From JAADEM01 sp965371855 (GTDB lineage: Bacteria > Bacteroidota > Bacteroidia > Bacteroidales > Marinilabiliaceae), in assembly GCA_965371855.1 (NCBI GenBank), contig CBDUZZ010000036.1:1-44419 (forward strand): DNA of 44,419 nt, read 5' to 3'. Below are positions 39,059 through 44,419 of this stretch, one piece after another. Each line of letters starts with the position of its first letter. The stretch's first letter is position 1. Under the pieces are notes generated by a model. The model made no database searches and was not told where the DNA came from. It saw only the letters and a list, made by a program, of their open reading frames with translations. A program made the translations under genes and the position numbers.

Positions 39059-41455
39059 ATGCAACAAATAATAAAAGATGATTTCACACAAAGTGGTTCC
39101 ACTGACATCAAAAAGTTTCTTTCCAAATTGGTGTCAAACTGGTATTTGTTTGTCATCTCTTTTATTTTAATTATAGGAATAGTTGTTATTATTAACTACT
39201 ATTCTGCACCTACATATAGCGAAACCACAACATTAATAATTAGTGATGACAGCAAGCAAACATTAGGAGCTGAAAGTTTAGTCCAATCTTTCTCGTTCAA
39301 AATGACTAACAACATTCAAAATGAGATAGGAATCATAAAATCTAACTCAATAACAAAAAGAACACTTAATGGCCTGAATTTCACTATTTCATACTATAAA
39401 CAAATACGTTGGGCAAGTAATATTTCATTTCCTTTTCTTAAAAGAAACATATACAAAGACTCTCCTATTGTAGTTATTCCGGATTCAATAGGAAATCAGA
39501 CATATAATAAAAAATTCAAAATTAAGATATTATCACGTAAGAAATTCAACTTATCATTCAAATCAAAATTACCCAACAACCAAGAGGTAGAAATAGATGA
39601 AGAATTTCTTTTCGGACAACCAATTAAAAGTTCGTTTTTCAACTTCACAATTAATTTGTCTAATAAATACTCCCCTGATCTGGACAACCAAAAATCTGAC
39701 ATTTTCATTTACGACTTCTTTTTCAAGATGAATAAGGCCAATGAATTAACCAAATATTACAGAGATGCTCTAAAAATATCTTTCCTTTTTAAAGATGCCA
39801 GCATATTAGAATTAAAACTGAAAGGAAACCATCCTCAAAAAATCACTGATTACCTTAACAAATTAACTGACACCTATCTGCTTGCCGAGTTGGAACAAAA
39901 AAACCAAATAGCAAACAGCACAATTGAGTTTATAGACAGGCAGATAAGCGGAATATCCGATTCGTTAGAAACTGCAGAAAACAATTTCCAGGAATTCCGT
40001 TCAAGCCATAATATTATTAACATTAGTGCAGAAGGTACTTATACCATGAAAAAAATGGAAGACCTTGTGAATGAAAAAGGCCAGTATGAACGCATGGTAC
40101 AATATTATGATTATTTGTTTGAATATATTGAAGGAAAAAATGATTTTAAAGATGTTATAGTTCCTTCTACAATGGGGGTTGAAGATGCCATGCTGAACAG
40201 CCTGGTTACACGGCTTAGTGACCTGCACTCTAAAAGAGCTATAATATCGTTAAGCGTTCGTGAAAAAAGCCCCCAAATAAAACAATATAACAAAGAAATA
40301 GAAAACACAAGAAATGCTCTTCTGGAAAACGTGAGAAATATTGTAAAATCCACAAGAATAGCCATTGATGGATTAGACAAGCAGATTGCTCAGGTAGAGC
40401 AGGAGATGAAGATGCTTCCAAAAACAGAACGTGAACTGATAAACTACAAACGTAGCTTTACGCTAAATGATAACATCTACACATTCCTGTTGCAAAAACG
40501 TTCTGAAGCAGGCATTGCCCTTGCATCCAATGTGTCGAACCATAGAATTCTGGATCGTGCAAAACCGGAAAATACACTTAAAGTTTCACCAAATGCAAAA
40601 CTTAATTACTTTATCGGAATCTTATTAAGTTTACTTTTCCCCATTGGTCTTATATCATTACAGGACTTCTTCAACTCTAAAATCACTGATCAATATTCTG
40701 TAGAAGACCACACCACAATTCCAATAATTGGCTACGTAACACATCAAAAATCGACAAAAAAAGGAACAGTATATGACAGACCTAAAACATCAGTAGCAGA
40801 AGCCTTTAGGGCTATACGAACAAACTTACAGTTTCTGCTTGTCGATCATCATGATATTCCTATCATTGGAGTAACATCATCAATTGCGGGTGAAGGTAAA
40901 ACATTCTGTTCAACAAACATTGCTGCCATAGTATCAATGTCGAACAAAAGAACTTTGGTAGTAGGAATGGATTTACGCAAGCCTCAAACACATAACCTTT
41001 TTGAAATATCAAATACCAAAGGCTTAAGTAACTACCTGATTCACGATGCAACTTTTGATGAGATTGTGATACCTACTCATATTCCAAAGCTATACATAAC
41101 ACCAGCCGGCCCTATTCCTCCAAACCCGTCTGAGCTAATCGAAACCGACAGGATGAAAAGTTTTTTCAAAGAAGCTAAAAAACATTTTGATGTGATAATT
41201 CTTGACACTCCCCCTATTGCTCTGGTAACGGATGCTGTAATTATTTCGAGGTATACAGACGCCATGATTTTTGTACTACGTCATAATTACTCTGACAAAC
41301 ATGCCATTCGTTTTATAAACAACCTGTACGAACAAAAGAAATTAAAAAACTTAAGTTTACTTATTAATGACATTCGTATACCTCATTATATTGCAAACTA
41401 CAACTACGGATACGGTTATGGGTATAAAAACGGATCGGGATATTATGAAGAATAG
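39059..41455 (+). CDS. wzc: Polysaccharide chain-length protein with tyrosine kinase (Wzc)
   Basis: Started at ATG 39059 the protein has 798 residues. Two membrane segments (about 30-50 and 520-540) enclose a large periplasmic Wzz-like domain with coiled coil. The cytoplasmic BY-kinase follows: Walker A SSIAGEGKTFCST at about 609-621, A-prime GMDLRKP, and Walker B DVIILDTPP near 711. The end is a Tyr-rich tail (YNYGYGYGYK) for autophosphorylation. It controls export through Wza. It starts 16 bases after wza and is the second gene of that pair. All motifs are intact. Confidence 0.93.
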   Translation: MQQIIKDDFTQSGSTDIKKFLSKLVSNWYLFVISFILIIGIVVIINYYSAPTYSETTTLIISDDSKQTLGAESLVQSFSFKMTNNIQNEIGIIKSNSITKRTLNGLNFTISYYKQIRWASNISFPFLKRNIYKDSPIVVIPDSIGNQTYNKKFKIKILSRKKFNLSFKSKLPNNQEVEIDEEFLFGQPIKSSFFNFTINLSNKYSPDLDNQKSDIFIYDFFFKMNKANELTKYYRDALKISFLFKDASILELKLKGNHPQKITDYLNKLTDTYLLAELEQKNQIANSTIEFIDRQISGISDSLETAENNFQEFRSSHNIINISAEGTYTMKKMEDLVNEKGQYERMVQYYDYLFEYIEGKNDFKDVIVPSTMGVEDAMLNSLVTRLSDLHSKRAIISLSVREKSPQIKQYNKEIENTRNALLENVRNIVKSTRIAIDGLDKQIAQVEQEMKMLPKTERELINYKRSFTLNDNIYTFLLQKRSEAGIALASNVSNHRILDRAKPENTLKVSPNAKLNYFIGILLSLLFPIGLISLQDFFNSKITDQYSVEDHTTIPIIGYVTHQKSTKKGTVYDRPKTSVAEAFRAIRTNLQFLLVDHHDIPIIGVTSSIAGEGKTFCSTNIAAIVSMSNKRTLVVGMDLRKPQTHNLFEISNTKGLSNYLIHDATFDEIVIPTHIPKLYITPAGPIPPNPSELIETDRMKSFFKEAKKHFDVIILDTPPIALVTDAVIISRYTDAMIFVLRHNYSDKHAIRFINNLYEQKKLKNLSLLINDIRIPHYIANYNYGYGYGYKNGSGYYEE

Positions 41456-41532
41456 CCTTTGCTTGCAAGTTGGAAGGGGAAAGTGAAAAGTTGAAAGGCA
41501 TAAGTAAAAAAAGACTAAAAAGAATATAGTGA

Positions 41533-43446
41533 ATGTTAAGATATAACTTTTCCCCTTTACGAATTCTGATTTTCACATTTCTGTTATTTAATATTTCTGT
41601 TGTTGCTCAAAACAGGGATGAAGAGATAAAAATTAATCTCCCTTTTGCTCTGGTAAGTAACATTGAGTACACTATAGAGGTAACACTACCTGTAAGGGAT
41701 TTATCAATCGTTGCTCCCCACATTTATATTGACGGTACACCTGTACACACTGTTTTGTCAGATGGAAGGATGTTTTTCAACCATACATTCACCCATAAAT
41801 CGGAGGTAGTGATTATATCACACAACCAAATTATAAAACAGAGTGTCAACCCAATTCCGTTATGGCTCTCTATCCTGCCCCCGTTACTTGCAATACTAAT
41901 GGCTTTTGTAACAAAAGAGGTTTTCACATCTCTTTTTATCGGTCTATTGGCAGGCACTATTACAATATTTAAATACAAAGGTTTTGGTTTTATTACTGCT
42001 CTATTCAAAGGACTATTGTCAATTGTTGATCTCTATGTTTTAGATTCATTATTCAATAAAGATCATCTCTCTGTCATAATTTTCAGTATGCTTATTGGTG
42101 GCATGGTAGCTGTGATTTCATCAAACGGAGGTATGAAAGGTATGGTTGGTAAACTTGCCCCTTATGCAAAAAGTAAACGTAGCGGACAGTTTATAACCTG
42201 GTTTCTTGGAATACTCATCTTCTTTGATGATTACGCCAACTCTCTTATTGTAGGAAACACCATGCGCCCCATCACAGATAAGCTAAAAATCTCGAGGGCT
42301 AAACTAGCTTATCTCACTGATTCAACTGCTGCACCGATAGCTGCAATTGCTTTTATTACAACATGGATTGGAGCAGAACTCAGTTATATTCAGGAGGGGA
42401 TAAACACAATAGGAATAAATGTGTCTTCTTATTCTGTTTTTTTATCTTCTCTACCGTACTCTTTCTATCCTATTCTAACTATTCTTTTTGTATTAATACT
42501 GATTTATAAAGGGAAAGAGTATGGTCCCATGCTTAATGCTGAAAGAGATTTGGAATTATCTAAAGTTACTTCCGGAAATAAAAACTTAGGATACGCACAA
42601 GAAATTCAGCTAAGTGAGGATATTCCGCAGCGGTGGTATAATGCATTAATTCCGATACTAATAGTTGTTTTCGGAACAATAGCCGGACTTTTCTACACAG
42701 GCTGGGATACAGATGCCTGGAACAATCATTCCTTGTCCTTCATGAGTAAAATATCACTATTTCTTGGCAAAGCCGATACTTTTAAAGCTTTACTATGGTC
42801 TTCACTTGGAGGGGTTATTATGGCAGTAATCCTATCGGTTACTCAACGAATACTTACGTTAAAGAATAGTGTTGATAGTTTAATCTCAGGCTTTAAGTCA
42901 ATGTTCAATGCTGTTTTGATACTTATTCTTGCATGGTCACTTGCACTGTTAACGCAACATTTACACACTGCCGATTTCATCACAGGAGGGTTAAAGGCCT
43001 ATGAAATAAGTCCCTACTTGATGCCTGCACTGACTTTTATCTTTTCAGCACTAATAGCTTTCAGCACAGGCTCAAGCTGGGGTACCATGGCAATAATTTA
43101 CCCCTTGATAATCCCTGCTGTATGGGCACTCTCTTTGCACAATGCTATCCCTAACGAAATAGCAATGTCATTACTGTACAACGTTGTTTCAGCAGTTCTT
43201 GCAGGCTCTGTTCTTGGTGATCACTGCTCTCCAATCTCCGATACTACTATACTGAGCTCACTTGCCAGCTCATGTAATCACATCGTGCATGTACGTACCC
43301 AGATGCCCTACGCCGTTACCGTAGGTGGCATATCACTTCTCATAGGATCTATTCCGTCGGCGTACAACGTTCCGCTATGGATTATTTACCCGGTTGCTAT
43401 CGCCTTGATATATTTTGTGATAGTGAAGTTTGGGAAAAAGGCTTAA
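41533..43446 (+). CDS. NhaC-type Na+/H+ antiporter with extracytoplasmic N-domain
   Basis: The 637-residue protein starts with a signal peptide (cut after VVAQ, residue 25). It then has about 95 residues of predicted beta structure (INLPFALVSNIEYTIEVTLP). From about residue 115 it has the multi-spanning antiporter core with FFDDYANSLIVGNTMRPITD and LTDSTAAPIAAIAFITTWIG, signatures of the NhaC family (PF03553). The N-terminal domain, which must lie outside, is absent from typical NhaC proteins of 450-520 residues. It exchanges Na+ for protons, possibly with another substrate. It follows wzc by 77 bases that contain a heptamer-like array (41460-41510). Confidence 0.85.
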   Translation: MLRYNFSPLRILIFTFLLFNISVVAQNRDEEIKINLPFALVSNIEYTIEVTLPVRDLSIVAPHIYIDGTPVHTVLSDGRMFFNHTFTHKSEVVIISHNQIIKQSVNPIPLWLSILPPLLAILMAFVTKEVFTSLFIGLLAGTITIFKYKGFGFITALFKGLLSIVDLYVLDSLFNKDHLSVIIFSMLIGGMVAVISSNGGMKGMVGKLAPYAKSKRSGQFITWFLGILIFFDDYANSLIVGNTMRPITDKLKISRAKLAYLTDSTAAPIAAIAFITTWIGAELSYIQEGINTIGINVSSYSVFLSSLPYSFYPILTILFVLILIYKGKEYGPMLNAERDLELSKVTSGNKNLGYAQEIQLSEDIPQRWYNALIPILIVVFGTIAGLFYTGWDTDAWNNHSLSFMSKISLFLGKADTFKALLWSSLGGVIMAVILSVTQRILTLKNSVDSLISGFKSMFNAVLILILAWSLALLTQHLHTADFITGGLKAYEISPYLMPALTFIFSALIAFSTGSSWGTMAIIYPLIIPAVWALSLHNAIPNEIAMSLLYNVVSAVLAGSVLGDHCSPISDTTILSSLASSCNHIVHVRTQMPYAVTVGGISLLIGSIPSAYNVPLWIIYPVAIALIYFVIVKFGKKA

Positions 43447-43509
43447 GGGAAAAGCCCCTCCTAACCTCCCCAAAGTGGAGGAAAAATAAAGAAATGACCT
43501 CTTCGCTCC

Positions 43510-43660
43510 GCTACCGCGCGAATCCTTTCGCGTGAGTAATAAATTGTAAAGCCTGAAGATTATATTTACAGTAGTGCCAAAAATTACAGCGAAGAAGAAA
43601 GAGCGTTGGAAAATGTTGTTGTGGCCAGATGCACTCACGCGAAAGGATTCGCGCGGTAGC
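43510..43660 (+). mobile_element. Transposase C-terminal fragment inside a 28-bp inverted repeat
   Basis: GCTACCGCGCGAATCCTTTC and onwards (43510-43537) is a perfect inverted repeat of 43633-43660. Between them one frame reads IVKPEDYIYSSAKNYSEEER, the typical C-terminal segment of REP-associated or IS200-like transposases of this phylum. The rest of the gene is absent. The repeats may be ends of the element's hairpins, duplicated around the remnant. The gap 43447-44167 holds this, a CCTCCCCAAAGTGGAGG repeat at 43462, the palindrome at 43781 and a phosphoesterase fragment. Confidence 0.6.
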
Positions 43661-43752
43661 TGTGCAATTGGGTTAACACTTTAAAAACCATTAGATAATT
43701 TTGAGTTTAAAAAATAAATGGATAGTTTTGACATATGCGAAATATCAGGAAC

Positions 43753-43804
43753 AGTTCGGTTTATATTGGATACGTGCGAAATAAACCGAACTAGTTCGGT
43801 TTAT
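43753..43804. repeat. Three copies of AGTTCGGTTTAT, two forming a palindrome
   Basis: AGTTCGGTTTAT occurs at 43753. At 43781-43804 it occurs inverted and then direct, giving a perfect 24-base palindrome (ATAAACCGAACT plus AGTTCGGTTTAT). A copy-and-palindrome layout can be an operator for a dimeric regulator or a mobile-element end. Confidence 0.6.
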
Positions 43805-43812
43805 ACATACGT

Positions 43813-44112
43813 TACCTGCAAGGCGAAGAAAGAGAAACAGTAGTACCTAAATTGAAAGTATTGAAACAAGAAATAAAACATATAATTAAAGAATTGACTG
43901 ATTGGAATAATTTTGTTTTTGCCGACCCGCATAAAATAAATAAAACCATAGTTCATGGTCATTGTCTTATAAGTTTTTCTAAATGTAAAAATAGGATTGC
44001 GTCCAAACTTAATACAATAAATATTGATACAGGTTGTGTATTTAAAAATAGAGATGATTATGGTGTATTAACTGCACTTGATTGTTATGCTAATAGAATA
44101 GTTATTGTTTAG
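43813..44112 (+). pseudogene. C-terminal fragment of a calcineurin-like phosphoesterase
   Basis: The open frame ends with NKTIVHGHCLISFSKCKNRI and NTINIDTGCVFKNRDDYGVL. It resembles the C-terminal GHT and NIDTG-type motif of serine/threonine phosphatases of the ApaH/PrpA kind. The metal-binding GDxHG, GDxVDRG and GNHE motifs of the N-terminal half are not present upstream. The only candidate start is TTG at 43852, so it is a truncated remnant and probably not functional. Confidence 0.5.
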
Positions 44113-44126
44113 GTTAATAATATAGT

Positions 44127-44153
44127 TATATTTGCAATTCGCGAATCGCGAAT
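44127..44153 (+). promoter_or_regulatory. Promoter with operator-like dyad before the winged-helix gene
   Basis: TATATTTG at 44127-44134 matches the -7 consensus TAnnTTTG. Two bases later ATTCGCGAATCGCGAAT (44137-44153) is a perfect dyad of 8+1+8. It covers the expected transcription start, 14 bases before the ATG. A dimer bound there would block initiation, so autoregulation by the downstream HTH protein is an obvious idea. Confidence 0.5.
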
Positions 44154-44167
44154 CAAAGATGTAGGTT

Positions 44168-44386
44168 ATGAAGAAACATAATGGAATGCGACCACAAGAC
44201 ATTGTAGTGTTACTTAAGATACTATCAATGAAGAACAATGATTGGCGCAATATAGATATAGCTAATTCACTACAAATAAGCCCATCCGAAGTATCTGAAG
44301 CATTAAATAGATGTAAGATTGCCAGACTAATTAATAATAAAAAAAGAAGTGTTCATATTAATGCATTTAACCCAACTTGGCTATAA
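44168..44386 (+). CDS. Short winged-helix DNA-binding protein, probably truncated
   Basis: The 72-residue protein begins MRPQDIVVLLKILSMKNNDW and has IANSLQISPSEVSEALNRCK as recognition-helix region, followed by a basic wing (NNKKRSVHINAF). This matches the N-terminal domain of longer (about 200 residue) MarR-like regulators in Bacteroidota. Here the frame ends abruptly with NPTWL. A frameshift or early stop is likely, since the usual continuation is missing, and the window ends 33 bases later. It could still bind DNA. The dyad at 44137 is a candidate target. Confidence 0.6.
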   Translation: MKKHNGMRPQDIVVLLKILSMKNNDWRNIDIANSLQISPSEVSEALNRCKIARLINNKKRSVHINAFNPTWL

Positions 44387-44419
44387 TCAAATCTACTCTC
44401 CATCATCCCAAACACTTAC

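Overview
The window is a piece of chromosome from an AT-rich member of the Bacteroidota, most likely the Bacteroidales/Marinilabiliales side. The evidence is a C-terminal type IX secretion sorting domain, SusD-free but typical Bacteroidota lipoproteins, 6-bladed beta-propeller lipoproteins, NVEALA-type small proteins, the lemA/TPM operon, a short AMP nucleosidase, the Nif3 plus C4 zinc-ribbon pair, and promoter elements of the TAnnTTTG type. I saw no tRNA, rRNA or CRISPR array.

Bases 1-14083 are an accessory locus and the most interesting part. A broken TPR plus LuxR-like regulator (1-782) precedes five small secreted-peptide genes of the NVEALA type (962, 1585, 4085, 4611, 6571). Three of them are each followed by an RNA hairpin and then by a different 6-bladed beta-propeller lipoprotein (1905, 4907, 6962). 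Each propeller is coupled to a small periplasmic lipoprotein, two with a thioredoxin-like CxxC and one of the DUF1573 family. A decayed signal peptidase I (3519) and an intact paralogue (8797) lie in the same locus. The intact one starts a run with a transglutaminase-like lipoprotein, a second DUF1573 protein and an O-antigen-ligase/Wzy-like membrane protein with TPRs. I read it as a peptide secretion and maturation system: precursor peptides, cognate surface or periplasmic propellers, thiol and processing enzymes. Its function is not known to me and the link between the parts is inference.

Bases 14204-22800 are minus-strand genes. One run holds two tandem TPR/PD40 propeller proteins, a GNAT acetyltransferase and a CapA-like protein. 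The other holds recR, a membrane protein, a BT0820-like HAD protein and a family 2 glycosyltransferase. A RAYT/IS200-like transposase inside imperfect terminal inverted repeats follows (22868-23645), then a sodium:solute symporter and a large T9SS-secreted lamin-tail-domain protein.

Bases 27959-43446 are mostly housekeeping: lemA and two TPM proteins, C4 zinc-ribbon protein, Nif3, MerR regulator, HsdR-N-like nuclease domain protein, AMP nucleosidase, holA, rhomboid protease, gmhB, a class IV aminotransferase, yqgE, wza and wzc for capsule/EPS export, and an NhaC-type antiporter with an extra extracytoplasmic domain. The last kilobase is a graveyard of a transposase fragment, a phosphoesterase fragment and a short winged-helix gene with an operator-like dyad in its promoter.

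A striking genome-level feature is a set of sequence-unrelated tandem arrays that all have a 7-bp period. They sit directly after stop codons or, when their unit lacks stop codons, inside the loops of the Wzy-like protein in frame. All family assignments are from memory of motifs; no search was run.
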